Shown one piece after another: positions 7,935 through 15,839 of a DNA stretch of 51,391 nt. How positions within the stretch are numbered: the stretch's first letter is position 1; each line of letters starts with the position of its first letter. A program made the translations under genes and the position numbers. This DNA is from Deltaproteobacteria bacterium (lineage in GTDB: Bacteria; Desulfobacterota; Syntrophia; Syntrophales; Smithellaceae). The notes beneath the pieces are model-generated. The model ran no database searches. It saw only the letters and a program-made list of their open reading frames with translations, and was not told the DNA's origin. Location: NCBI GenBank assembly GCA_022710585.1, contig JAKLGV010000023.1, positions 1 to 51,391 on the forward strand, given 5' to 3'.

Positions 7935-10364
7935 ATGTCATTTGAGATCAAAAAAGCAGCTGTTTTAGGCGCGGGAGTTATGGGCGCGAACATCGCGGCC
8001 CATTTAACGAATGCCGGCATTCAGTGTTATCTGCTGGATATCATTCCCCCGGGAGGGCTTACCGAAGATGATAAGAAAAAAGGATTAACCGAGAAAAGCC
8101 CGGCGTGGCGCAATCGTTTTGCTGCCAACGGGTTGGCCGGAGCCACCAAGTCGAAGCCGGCCAGTTTTTATGCCAAGAGCAACGCTTCCATGGTGACCAT
8201 CGGCAACTTTGAAGACAATCTGAATATGCTGGCCGATTGTGACTGGGTTTGTGAAGTGGTCATTGAAAACCTGAAAGTTAAACAGGAACTTTTCGCCAAG
8301 GTGGAGAAGGTTATCAAACCGACCTGTATCGTTTCCACGAATACATCCGGTCTTCCCATCAAGGATATTTCCGCCAATTTCAGTAAAGATTTGAAAAAAC
8401 GTTTCCTGGGAACTCATTTCTTCAATCCCCCCCGTTATATGAAGTTAATGGAAATCATTCCCGGCAAAGAAACGGATAAAAAAGTTGTCGCTTACATGAG
8501 CCAGTTCAGCGAGGAAGTCCTCGGCAAAGGCGTTGTCGTATGTAAAGACGTTCCCAACTTCATCGGCAATCGTATCGGTGTTTATGATTTGTCCAATGCG
8601 GGCAGGGTCATGGTGGAAAAAGGCATGAGCGTTGAAGAAGTCGACGCCATTGTCGGCAAGGTTGTCGGCCGCCCCGGCACCGCCATCTTCGGGACCATGG
8701 ATCTGGTGGGCCTCGATATCGGTGTTCATGTTGCCAAGAACCTCTATGATGCCGTTCCCAAGGATGAGTGCCGTGATATCTTTTTACCGACTGAATTCGC
8801 CGAAAAGATGATGGCTAACAAGTGGCTGGGTAACAAAACCAAAGGCGGTTACTATAAGAAAGTCAAGGACGAAAAGGGCAAGAATGTCAAATACGCTCTC
8901 AACTGGAAGACCATGGAATATGCCCCGGCTCAGAAACCGAAATTTGAATCCATTTCTGAAGCCAAAAAATGGGTTGATTTCGGTGTTGCCAATAGTATGA
9001 AAGTCGCCTTCAACGGACAGGATGCCGCCGGTGATTATCTGCGCGAATATATGTGCAATAACTTTATCTATGCCGCGAACCGCATTCCCGAAATCTGCGA
9101 TACCATCGTTGAAATCGACAACGCCATGAAGTGGGGCTACAATCATCAACTCGGTCCTTTTGAATCATGGGATGCGATTGGAGTGAAGGAAGTTGTTGCT
9201 GTGATGAAAAAGCTGGGCAAAAAAGTTCCGGCCAAAATCGATGAAATGTTAAAGAAGAAATGCACCTCTTTCTACAAAGTCGACAAGAAAGGCGTCAAAT
9301 CTTACTATGATTTCAAAAAGAAGGGCTATGTCAAACTGGAAGGAAATGCCAAGATCATTCTGCTGCCCGGTCTCAAAGAAAGAAAAATGACCATTAAAGA
9401 AAATCCCAGCGCGTCGTTGGTCGATATCGGTGATGGTGTGGCCTGCCTGGAATTCCATACCAAGATGAATTCCATCGATCCCGATATGATGAAGATGATC
9501 TCAGAGGGCTGCGATATCGTCAATAAAGATTTCCAGGGAATGGTGGTTGCCAATCATGATCAACGTATGTTTTCCGCCGGCGCCAATCTCTTCCTGGTGC
9601 TGGTCGCGATTCAGGAAGGCAAGTGGGATGAATTGAAGGCCATGGTCCGAGAATTACAGATCGTGAATATGAAGATGAAATATCTGCCCAAACCGGTTGT
9701 GATTGCTCCGGCAGGTATGGCGCTGGCCGGCGGTTGTGAAATCGCCATGCACGGCGACTACTGTCTGGCCAATGGCGAGACCTATATGGGTCTGGTTGAA
9801 GTGGGTGTCGGTGTAATTCCCTCCGGCGGTGGCTGCAAAGAACTGGCCATCCGCGCGACGGAAGGCATTCCCACAGGTGTTGTGGAGTCCGGCCTGAATA
9901 TGCAGTATCATTACGGCAAGGTTTTTGAAAATGTTGCCACCGCCAAGGTTGCGACAAGCGCTCAGGAAGCTCAGGATTTGGGGTATATCCGCAAAACCAA
10001 CATGATCAACATGAGCAGAGACATGCAGATTTACGAAGCCAAACAGATTGTTCTGGGTATGTCCAAATTCTACAAACCGCCGAAGCCCGCTTTGATTCCC
10101 GTGATGGGCGAAAATCTGAAAGGTTTGGCGGGCGCGATCCTCAGTAATATGAAGGCTGGAAGATACGCTTCCGAGTATGATGTTCATATTGCCATGAAGA
10201 TCGCTCATGTCCTAGGCGGCGGTACCTGCGCGGAAGGAACATGGATAACGGAACAGGAAATGCTGGATCTGGAAATTGAAGCGTTCATGAGCCTCTGCGG
10301 TGAGAAGAAGACGCAGGATAGAATATCCGCGATGCTGACAACCGGCAAGCCCCTGCGCAACTAG
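7935..10364 (+). CDS. fadN: FadN-type 3-hydroxyacyl-CoA dehydrogenase/enoyl-CoA hydratase
   Basis: This 809-residue bifunctional beta-oxidation enzyme has the dehydrogenase first. The NAD site is GAGVMG at 12-17; the substrate region has NTSGLPI and GTHFFNPPRYM. A crotonase-type hydratase domain occupies the C-terminal third, with the oxyanion segments FSAGANL and GGCEIAM and the second glutamate in LVEVGVGVIPSGGG. Both glutamates expected for hydration are present. Dehydrogenase-then-hydratase order is that of Bacillus FadN, not FadB, where the order is reversed. It converts enoyl-CoA to 3-ketoacyl-CoA in the cytoplasm; in syntrophs the same enzymes can also run in the synthetic direction. 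AAAGGAGG lies before the ATG, and a thiolase gene follows by 78 bases. The symbol is by architecture only. Confidence 0.85.
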   Translation: MSFEIKKAAVLGAGVMGANIAAHLTNAGIQCYLLDIIPPGGLTEDDKKKGLTEKSPAWRNRFAANGLAGATKSKPASFYAKSNASMVTIGNFEDNLNMLADCDWVCEVVIENLKVKQELFAKVEKVIKPTCIVSTNTSGLPIKDISANFSKDLKKRFLGTHFFNPPRYMKLMEIIPGKETDKKVVAYMSQFSEEVLGKGVVVCKDVPNFIGNRIGVYDLSNAGRVMVEKGMSVEEVDAIVGKVVGRPGTAIFGTMDLVGLDIGVHVAKNLYDAVPKDECRDIFLPTEFAEKMMANKWLGNKTKGGYYKKVKDEKGKNVKYALNWKTMEYAPAQKPKFESISEAKKWVDFGVANSMKVAFNGQDAAGDYLREYMCNNFIYAANRIPEICDTIVEIDNAMKWGYNHQLGPFESWDAIGVKEVVAVMKKLGKKVPAKIDEMLKKKCTSFYKVDKKGVKSYYDFKKKGYVKLEGNAKIILLPGLKERKMTIKENPSASLVDIGDGVACLEFHTKMNSIDPDMMKMISEGCDIVNKDFQGMVVANHDQRMFSAGANLFLVLVAIQEGKWDELKAMVRELQIVNMKMKYLPKPVVIAPAGMALAGGCEIAMHGDYCLANGETYMGLVEVGVGVIPSGGGCKELAIRATEGIPTGVVESGLNMQYHYGKVFENVATAKVATSAQEAQDLGYIRKTNMINMSRDMQIYEAKQIVLGMSKFYKPPKPALIPVMGENLKGLAGAILSNMKAGRYASEYDVHIAMKIAHVLGGGTCAEGTWITEQEMLDLEIEAFMSLCGEKKTQDRISAMLTTGKPLRN

Positions 10365-10378
10365 GATGAATCATGTGC

Positions 10379-10403
10379 CGGAGGCCTGAAAGCCAAGCCT
10401 CCG
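10379..10403 (+). other. Intercistronic hairpin between the FadN-type gene and thiolase
   Basis: CGGAGGC (10379-10385) pairs perfectly with GCCTCCG (10397-10403) across an 11-base loop. No T run follows, so a full terminator is unlikely. It may stabilise or process the operon mRNA. Confidence 0.45.
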
Positions 10404-10442
10404 ACCCTTAACATAACAAAAGCCTGTAAGGAGGAAAATAAT

Positions 10443-11636
10443 ATGAGTGAAGCTGTTATTGTCGCATCCGTAAGGAGTGCCGGTGGAAGATATAAAAGAG
10501 GCGGCCTGTCTGAAACCAGAGCGGACGTCTTTGGTGTTCAGGTGATTAAAGGGTTGTTGGCAAAAGTTCCCCAGTTAGACCCTAAAGATATTGATGATGT
10601 GATCGTTGGCTGCGCTTTTCCGGAAGCGGAAGCCGGAATGAACTTCGGTAAAGTACTGGCTGTTGGCGCCGGATTGCCTGAGCCGGTATCCGGTATGGTT
10701 CTCAACCGTTTCTGCTCATCCGGCGTTCAGTCTATTGCCGACGCCACGGCGAAGATTCGCGCCGGCTGGTCCGATGTTATTATCGCCGGCGGTTGCGAGT
10801 CCATGACCCACATCCCCATGGGCGGCGGCATCTTCCGTCCCAACCCTGATTGGGAGTGGGACACCATGCCCAATGTTTACATGAACATGGGTAATACGGC
10901 GGAAAACGTTGCAATGAATCATGGCGTTTCCCGTGAAGATATGGATAAATTTGGTTTAGAGAGCAATCGCCGGGCTTATGAAGCTATTCAGGCCGGAAAA
11001 TTCAAAGAAGAGATCATTCCCATTAAGGCCTTCAAATATAAGAAGGATAAGGATGGGAAACGTGTGCGTACGGAATTCGTGTTCGATGAGGACGACGGAG
11101 TAAGATGGCCTTCAGATCTTGGCGCCATGGGGAAAATGAAGTCTCCCTTCAAACAGGGTGGAAACTGCACTGCTGCCAACTCTTCTCAGATGACGGACGG
11201 CGCCGCTTTCACGCTCCTGATGACTCCGGAAAAAGCCAATGCCATCGGTGTGAAACCCATCGCCAAGCTGGCCTACTATGCCGTGGCCGGTTGTAAACCG
11301 GAAGAAATGGGCGTCGGTCCGAGATACGCCATTCCCAAGGTTCTGAAACTTGCCGGTCTGACAACAAAGGATATTGACGTCTTCGAAATCAATGAAGCAT
11401 TTGCTTCCCAGGCTCTTTACTGTATCAGAGAATTGGGCATTGAAGATCGTCTGAATGCCGGCGACATCAATCCAAACGGTGGTGCGATTGCGCTGGGACA
11501 TCCGCTGGGATGCACAGGCGCAAAACTGACGGCTCAACTGCTTCATGAGTTGAAGCGTCGCAATGCCAAACGTGGTATCGTCTCCATGTGTATCGGCGGC
11601 GGCATGGGCGCTGCTGCGATCTATGAGATGCTGTAA
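10443..11636 (+). CDS. fadA: Thiolase (acetyl-CoA acyltransferase), first copy
   Basis: This 397-residue protein has the full thiolase set: nucleophile Cys91 in NRFCSSGVQS, His353 in GHPLGCTGA, and Cys383 in MCIGGGMGAA. It cleaves 3-ketoacyl-CoA with CoA to give acetyl-CoA, or condenses two acyl-CoAs in reverse. Length and motifs are typical of thiolase I/II. AAGGAGG lies before the ATG at 10443. It lies directly downstream of the FadN-type enzyme, the pairing found in fadNA operons, so it probably completes that beta-oxidation spiral. The fadA symbol reflects this pairing; chain-length specificity cannot be read from the sequence. No acyl-CoA dehydrogenase or electron-transfer flavoprotein gene is nearby. 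Confidence 0.85.
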   Translation: MSEAVIVASVRSAGGRYKRGGLSETRADVFGVQVIKGLLAKVPQLDPKDIDDVIVGCAFPEAEAGMNFGKVLAVGAGLPEPVSGMVLNRFCSSGVQSIADATAKIRAGWSDVIIAGGCESMTHIPMGGGIFRPNPDWEWDTMPNVYMNMGNTAENVAMNHGVSREDMDKFGLESNRRAYEAIQAGKFKEEIIPIKAFKYKKDKDGKRVRTEFVFDEDDGVRWPSDLGAMGKMKSPFKQGGNCTAANSSQMTDGAAFTLLMTPEKANAIGVKPIAKLAYYAVAGCKPEEMGVGPRYAIPKVLKLAGLTTKDIDVFEINEAFASQALYCIRELGIEDRLNAGDINPNGGAIALGHPLGCTGAKLTAQLLHELKRRNAKRGIVSMCIGGGMGAAAIYEML

Positions 11637-11650
11637 AAATAGCCCCTTCC

Positions 11651-11725
11651 TAGCTTTTGAAAAAAAGCTATAACTCTTCTTTAGATCCCTCTGTCATCCT
11701 CTTTACCGGGGATGCAGAGGGATCT
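11651..11725 (+). terminator. Two hairpins after the first thiolase gene
   Basis: TAGCTTTT (11651-11658) pairs with AAAAGCTA (11663-11670) around a GAAA loop. A second, stronger stem pairs AGATCCCTCTG (11683-11693) with CAGAGGGATCT (11715-11725) and continues inward with CATCC/GGATG after a bulged T. Neither has a good T run directly after it. They probably end or protect the fadN-thiolase transcript. Confidence 0.45.
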
Positions 11726-11773
11726 ATCTCATGAAGCAATATAAGATTTCCATCGTATCAAAAACTTTTTCCC

Positions 11774-11802
11774 TTGAAATAAGATACGCTTTAAGTTATA
11801 GC
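11774..11802 (+). promoter_or_regulatory. Promoter of tRNA-Val
   Basis: TTGAAA (11774-11779) and TATAGC (11797-11802) are 17 bases apart and end 12 bases before the tRNA 5' end. Confidence 0.5.
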
Positions 11803-11814
11803 ATAGCACCTTCA

Positions 11815-11889
11815 GGGCGGTTAACTCAGCGGGAGAGTGCTACCTTCACACGGTAGAAGTCGCTGGTTCAATCCCAGCACCGCCTACCA
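11815..11889 (+). tRNA. tRNA-Val (anticodon CAC)
   Basis: The 75-base sequence folds as a complete cloverleaf. The acceptor stem pairs GGGCGGT with ACCGCCT (one G-T pair). The anticodon stem is CTACC/GGTAG with loop TTCACAC, giving anticodon CAC that reads GTG (valine). The T arm is GCTGG-TTCAATC-CCAGC. The 3' CCA is encoded (11887-11889). It lies between two thiolase operons with its own promoter and terminator. No tRNA-end repeat marking an integrated element was seen downstream. Confidence 0.95.
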
Positions 11890-11899
11890 TTAAAATCAA

Positions 11900-11934
11900 G
11901 GGGTTGCGGTTTGGTCTGCAACCCCTTTCCTTTT
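11900..11934 (+). terminator. Rho-independent terminator of tRNA-Val
   Basis: GGGGTTGC (11900-11907) pairs perfectly with GCAACCCC (11918-11925) over a 10-base loop, followed by TTTCCTTTT. It begins 11 bases after the tRNA CCA end. The stretch from here to 12059 holds nothing else supportable. Confidence 0.8.
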
Positions 11935-12059
11935 CTCCAGGTCATTATACTGGTATTTGAAAGATTCTGCTGTGTTTCCGGTAACTTCATTCCTGCAGCT
12001 ATGCTCGCGTCGACCGGGGGAATGTGCTAAAAAAAAGTCACTTTTTATTCAGAAGTTCA

Positions 12060-12089
12060 TTGACAAAACTTCTCCCATAATGTTATTAA
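12060..12089 (+). promoter_or_regulatory. Candidate promoter of the second thiolase operon
   Basis: A perfect TTGACA at 12060-12065 is followed after 18 bases by TATTAA (12084-12089). It lies about 130 bases upstream of the thiolase start, so the transcript would carry the direct repeats at 12124-12180 in its leader. Confidence 0.5.
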
Positions 12090-12123
12090 ATCCTAGCTTA
12101 AGGATCAAGAGGTCTTACCGTAG

Positions 12124-12180
12124 TTGGTGATCATTTATCCCTATCTAAAAAACTATTGGTGGTCATTTATTCCTATCTAA
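12124..12180 (+). repeat. Pair of 25-bp direct repeats upstream of the second thiolase
   Basis: TTGGTGATCATTTATCCCTA plus TCTAA (12124-12148) and TTGGTGGTCATTTATTCCTA plus TCTAA (12156-12180) differ at two positions and are spaced 32 bases start to start. They may be a duplicated regulator site or a relic of an IS end with repeated transposase sites. Repeated GGTGATCA/GGTGGTCA blocks remind me of IS21-type ends, but no IS21 genes are here. Confidence 0.65.
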
Positions 12181-12221
12181 ATCATTAAAAGAACACCGAT
12201 ATAAAGCAAGGAGGATGTTTT

Positions 12222-13433
12222 ATGGATTTAAGAGATGCGTATTTTGTTGATGGAGTGCGTACATGGTTCGGAAAGTCCAGGCAGGACGGCCATTACTGGA
12301 CCACACGCGCAGATGATTTGGTGACGAAAGTCATGAAAGAACTTGTTAGAAGAAACCCGAAAGTTCCATGGGATGAAGTAGACGACAACATTTGGGGCGC
12401 AACGACACAGGTCGGGGATCAGGGCACCACGATGGGCCGGGTAACGGTTTTGACCGCAGGCCTCTCGGACAAAGTTGCCGGATTCTCTGTGGACAGAATG
12501 TGCGCAGGCGGTATGACCTGCCAGGCCATCGGTTCATCGTTCATCAAGACGGGCTGTGCCGACATCATCATTGCCGGTGGTGTGGAGCACATGGCTCACC
12601 ACCCCATGGGAGCGGGCGCAGACCCGAACCCGCGGGTCGTTACCGAGAAGATGGTCGAGGTCAAGTATTTTAACATGGGCAACACGGCGGAAAAACTCCA
12701 TGACTGGCTGCCGGAAAACGGTGAGCAGCCGGTGACGAAAGAAGAAGCGGATGAATACTCCTTCTATTGTCTGGAAAAATATTTTAAAGCTCTGGATGAA
12801 GGTTACTATGCCAAACACTGCGTTGACATGACGGTATTTTCCCCCACCGGGTGGAAAGTTGCCAATTATGACGAACAGGCCAAGCGCGGAACAACCCTGG
12901 AGAGCATTAAAAATCTCCGAAGATTCCCCTTCAAGGCGGAAGGCCGCGTTACCCCGGCCAATGCTTCGGGATTGAATGACGGTGCGTGCGTGTCGCTGCT
13001 CATGTCGGGTAAGAAATGCAAAGAATTGGGAATCAAACCCAAGATGAAGTTTGTCGGCGCCGGCTTCGTCGGTGTGGATCCGTCCATCATGGGATGGGGT
13101 CCCGTGCCTTCCACGGAGAAGGTTCTTAAAAACTTCAATATGAAATTTGATGATCTCGACATCATCGAGTTGAACGAGGCCTTTGCTGTACAGGCTGTCG
13201 GTTTCATGAAGCACTTTGGTATGAAGACTCCTGTCGATCCCAGGCTTAATCCCTATGGCGGAACGATTGCCATGGGCCATCCGCTGGCCAGTTCCGGCGT
13301 GCGCCTGAGCATGCAGTTGGCGCAGGACTTCGAGTTGAATCCGAAGGCGAAGTACGGACTGACCACCATGTGTGTCGGTCTCGGCATGGGTGGTTCTATC
13401 ATTTGGCAAAACGTCGTAGGGAAAAAAATATAG
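12222..13433 (+). CDS. Thiolase-family acyltransferase, second copy
   Basis: This 403-residue thiolase has nucleophile Cys94 in RMCAGGMTC, His353 in MGHPLASSG and Cys384 in TTMCVGLGMGG, so all catalytic residues are present. CAGG at the nucleophile replaces the CSSG of the first thiolase, and overall similarity to it is only partial, so it is not a recent duplicate. It cleaves or forms 3-ketoacyl-CoA. AAGGAGG lies 8-14 bases before the ATG. The hydratase-dehydrogenase gene follows by 12 bases, forming a FadA-FadB-type two-gene operon with its own promoter and a strong terminator after the second gene. Confidence 0.85.
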   Translation: MDLRDAYFVDGVRTWFGKSRQDGHYWTTRADDLVTKVMKELVRRNPKVPWDEVDDNIWGATTQVGDQGTTMGRVTVLTAGLSDKVAGFSVDRMCAGGMTCQAIGSSFIKTGCADIIIAGGVEHMAHHPMGAGADPNPRVVTEKMVEVKYFNMGNTAEKLHDWLPENGEQPVTKEEADEYSFYCLEKYFKALDEGYYAKHCVDMTVFSPTGWKVANYDEQAKRGTTLESIKNLRRFPFKAEGRVTPANASGLNDGACVSLLMSGKKCKELGIKPKMKFVGAGFVGVDPSIMGWGPVPSTEKVLKNFNMKFDDLDIIELNEAFAVQAVGFMKHFGMKTPVDPRLNPYGGTIAMGHPLASSGVRLSMQLAQDFELNPKAKYGLTTMCVGLGMGGSIIWQNVVGKKI

Positions 13434-13445
13434 GAGGGTAATGCT

Positions 13446-15527
13446 ATGGCTAAATATATAACAGAATGTAAACTCAATTTCTTCCAGTCAAAAAAGGCTG
13501 GCAAGATAGCGATTGTCACGATGGACAACGGCCAGTTCTACAATATTCCCAACACTTGGGGGGTTGAGGCCTTTGAATTTTTAAACAAAGTTATCGACAC
13601 TGTGGAAAAAGACAAGGATGTCAAGGGCTGGATCATGACCGGTAAACCCTACATCTTTAATGTGGGCGCCGACATCATGAGCGTGGATCCGACTGCGACA
13701 AGAGCGGATCTTCTCAAGATCGGTGAGATGGGACATGGTACTTTTAAGAGAATCATGAATCTCAAGATCCCGACACTGGCCGCCATCAATGGCGCAGCCA
13801 TGGGCGGCGGCGTCGAAGTCGGTCTGTACCATGACTACCGCACGATATCCAAGAGCCCGGGTGGATGCGATCATTACGCGCTGCCTGAGTGCTTCCTCGG
13901 CCTCGTGCCCGGTTGGGGCGGAACCCAGCTGGTCACCAAACTGTGCGGACCGGAAGCGGCTATTGAGCTCATTATCAGTAACCCGCTCAACATGAACAAA
14001 ATGATCAATTCCAAGAAGGCCTTCGAAATGGGCCTGGCGGATAAACTCATTGCTCCGGCAGAATTCATGGATGAGTCCGTCGCTCTACTGGAACGCATCA
14101 TCACCGGCGAAGAGAAGATCGAACGCAAGAAAGTTGATCCGAAGATGAGTGATGAGCTCTACAACAAAACCAAAGAAATGATTACCGGTAAGGTTCATTC
14201 AGGAGCGATCTCCCCCTATCAGGCGCTGGAACTCATCAAGGGTGCGGGAACATGGTCACTGGATGAAGGTTTCCAGAAGGAAACGGAGATCCTGGCCGAC
14301 ATGATTCTGTCCGATCAGTTCAAATGCGGGGTTTACTCATTTGATCTTACCCAGCGCCGTGCCAAGAAGCTTCCCGGCAGACCGCCGAAGGAAGTCAAGG
14401 GCAACAAGGTTAACAAGATCGGCGTTATCGGTGCCGGCCTCATGGCCTCTCAGATGGCTCTGTTATTCGCCCAGCGTTATCAGTGCCCGGTTGTCATGAA
14501 AGATATCAAACAGGAATTTATTGATAAGGGTCTGGCTTACTGCAGAGAACAGCTGGCCAAAACGGCCAAGAAAGGCAAACTGTCCGCGGCTGATGCCAAG
14601 TGGATCGGCGAAGATCTTATCTCCGGCTCCTTAACCTATGAGCCGTTCAAGGACTGCGACTTCGTCATCGAGGCCGTTTTCGAAGAAATGGGCATCAAAC
14701 AGAAAATTTTCGGCGAACTGGAAGCAGCCTGCAAACCTGAGTGTCTGTTCCTGACCAACACATCCTCTCTTGACGTCGCCGAGATGGGCAAGAACCTGAA
14801 GGATCCTTCCCGCGTGGTAGGTTTCCATTTCTTTAACCCCATCGCCGTGCTGCCGCTGGTTGAAATCATCAAGACCGACAAGACCAGTGATGTCGTTCTG
14901 GCAACGGCATTTGACATTGCCAAGAAGATCAAGAAGACGCCGGTTCTGGTGAAAAATGCGCCCGCGTTCCTGGTCAACAGAATTCTGCTGGCCTGGATGG
15001 ATGGTATCTTCCAGTGCATCGACGAAGGCGCCGATTTCATGCAGGTCGATAACGCCGTCTTCGATCTGGGCTTCCCCATGTCGCCGTTCACGCTGGCCGC
15101 GCTGGTTGGTCCGGCTATCGCGCTGCACGTTCAGGAAACCCTCAACAAATATTTCCCCGACAGGTTCCCGGTCAATACCGGACTTAAGAATCTGGTGGCC
15201 AAGGGCAAGAAACAGATGGTTACCTTCACGGACAAGGGCGTTGATGTGGATCCCGAGATCAAAGCCGGTTGGCCGCAGGGCAACAAGAAGTTCACCGACG
15301 ACGAGATCAAGGCGCGTGTGTTGGATCGTGTTGCCAAAGAAGTTGACTTGATTCTCAAAGAAGGTGTCGTGGCGGAACCGAAAGATGTGGATACCGGCGT
15401 CATTATGGGTGCCGGTTGGCCGTTCTTCATGGGTGGTATTACCCCGTACCTGGATCAGAAAGGAATTTCGAAAAAGGTTACAGGAAAAGATTTCCATCCC
15501 AAAGGTTTCTTATCCGTAGAGAAATAG
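13446..15527 (+). CDS. fadJ: FadB/FadJ-type enoyl-CoA hydratase/3-hydroxyacyl-CoA dehydrogenase
   Basis: This 693-residue bifunctional beta-oxidation enzyme has the hydratase first. The crotonase domain (about 1-200) has AAINGAAMGGGVEVG and LPECFLGLVPGWGGTQ with both catalytic glutamates. The dehydrogenase begins at about 324 with IGVIGAGLMAS; the third glycine of GxGxxG is replaced by alanine. NTSSLDVAEM and GFHFFNPI follow, as in the family, and two C-terminal dehydrogenase domains complete it. It turns enoyl-CoA into 3-ketoacyl-CoA for the thiolase encoded 12 bases upstream. The domain order is opposite to that of the 7935 enzyme, so the two operons carry unrelated fusions for the same two steps. 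The symbol is by architecture only. Confidence 0.85.
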   Translation: MAKYITECKLNFFQSKKAGKIAIVTMDNGQFYNIPNTWGVEAFEFLNKVIDTVEKDKDVKGWIMTGKPYIFNVGADIMSVDPTATRADLLKIGEMGHGTFKRIMNLKIPTLAAINGAAMGGGVEVGLYHDYRTISKSPGGCDHYALPECFLGLVPGWGGTQLVTKLCGPEAAIELIISNPLNMNKMINSKKAFEMGLADKLIAPAEFMDESVALLERIITGEEKIERKKVDPKMSDELYNKTKEMITGKVHSGAISPYQALELIKGAGTWSLDEGFQKETEILADMILSDQFKCGVYSFDLTQRRAKKLPGRPPKEVKGNKVNKIGVIGAGLMASQMALLFAQRYQCPVVMKDIKQEFIDKGLAYCREQLAKTAKKGKLSAADAKWIGEDLISGSLTYEPFKDCDFVIEAVFEEMGIKQKIFGELEAACKPECLFLTNTSSLDVAEMGKNLKDPSRVVGFHFFNPIAVLPLVEIIKTDKTSDVVLATAFDIAKKIKKTPVLVKNAPAFLVNRILLAWMDGIFQCIDEGADFMQVDNAVFDLGFPMSPFTLAALVGPAIALHVQETLNKYFPDRFPVNTGLKNLVAKGKKQMVTFTDKGVDVDPEIKAGWPQGNKKFTDDEIKARVLDRVAKEVDLILKEGVVAEPKDVDTGVIMGAGWPFFMGGITPYLDQKGISKKVTGKDFHPKGFLSVEK

Positions 15528-15552
15528 AATCACTGTGATCAATGAGTAAGAT

Positions 15553-15585
15553 GCCGGGCGGCCTGATGGCTGCCCGGCTTTTTTT
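15553..15585 (+). terminator. Strong rho-independent terminator of the second beta-oxidation operon
   Basis: GCCGGGC (15553-15559) pairs with GCCCGGC (15572-15578). The stem extends inward through a G-T pair and GCC/GGC to a TGAT loop, and seven Ts follow directly (15579-15585). Confidence 0.9.
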
Positions 15586-15640
15586 GTGTGCGCCAGCCAG
15601 GGCGATCCCGACCTTCGTATTTCCCGATCCTTGTATTTTA

Positions 15641-15669
15641 TTGACAGAAGAGATACTTCTTTCTATAAT
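15641..15669 (+). promoter_or_regulatory. Consensus sigma-70 promoter of the HD-GYP gene
   Basis: TTGACA (15641-15646) and TATAAT (15664-15669) are both perfect and 17 bases apart. The sequence TTTCTATAATCC around the -10 recurs at 20183-20195. Confidence 0.85.
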
Positions 15670-15727
15670 CCTGACACAAGAAAAGGTTTCTCTAAAAAGG
15701 AACACAGTCTAAAAAAAGAACATTAAC

Positions 15728-15796
15728 ATGATTCGAGAGGTACACATCAGCCCTTTGGGACAGGCGGTTATGACCTGTCCGAAATGTGGGATGTAG
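15728..15796 (+). other. 22-codon leader ORF with a CPKCG motif and an overlapping hairpin
   Basis: Between the promoter and the HD-GYP gene an ATG at 15728 opens a 22-residue frame ending VMTCPKCGM and a TAG. The stretch after the stop would read VHVKPGKA in the same frame, as if a zinc-ribbon domain were interrupted. GGACAGG (15758-15764) pairs perfectly with CCTGTCC (15774-15780) inside the frame. It could be a leader peptide, a zinc-ribbon relic or chance. No ribosome site is clear. Confidence 0.25.
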
Positions 15797-15839
15797 GTTC
15801 ATGTAAAACCGGGCAAGGCGATACAGAAGGAAGAAAATT

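Noticed and set aside
11940..12059. Possible integrated element downstream of tRNA-Val
   Set aside because: No integrase gene, no repeat of the tRNA 3' end and no change in gene content were seen; ordinary metabolic genes follow.
15690..15839. Cyclic di-GMP riboswitch in the HD-GYP leader
   Set aside because: The leader lacks the conserved GEMM-type core that I would expect; only one simple hairpin is seen.
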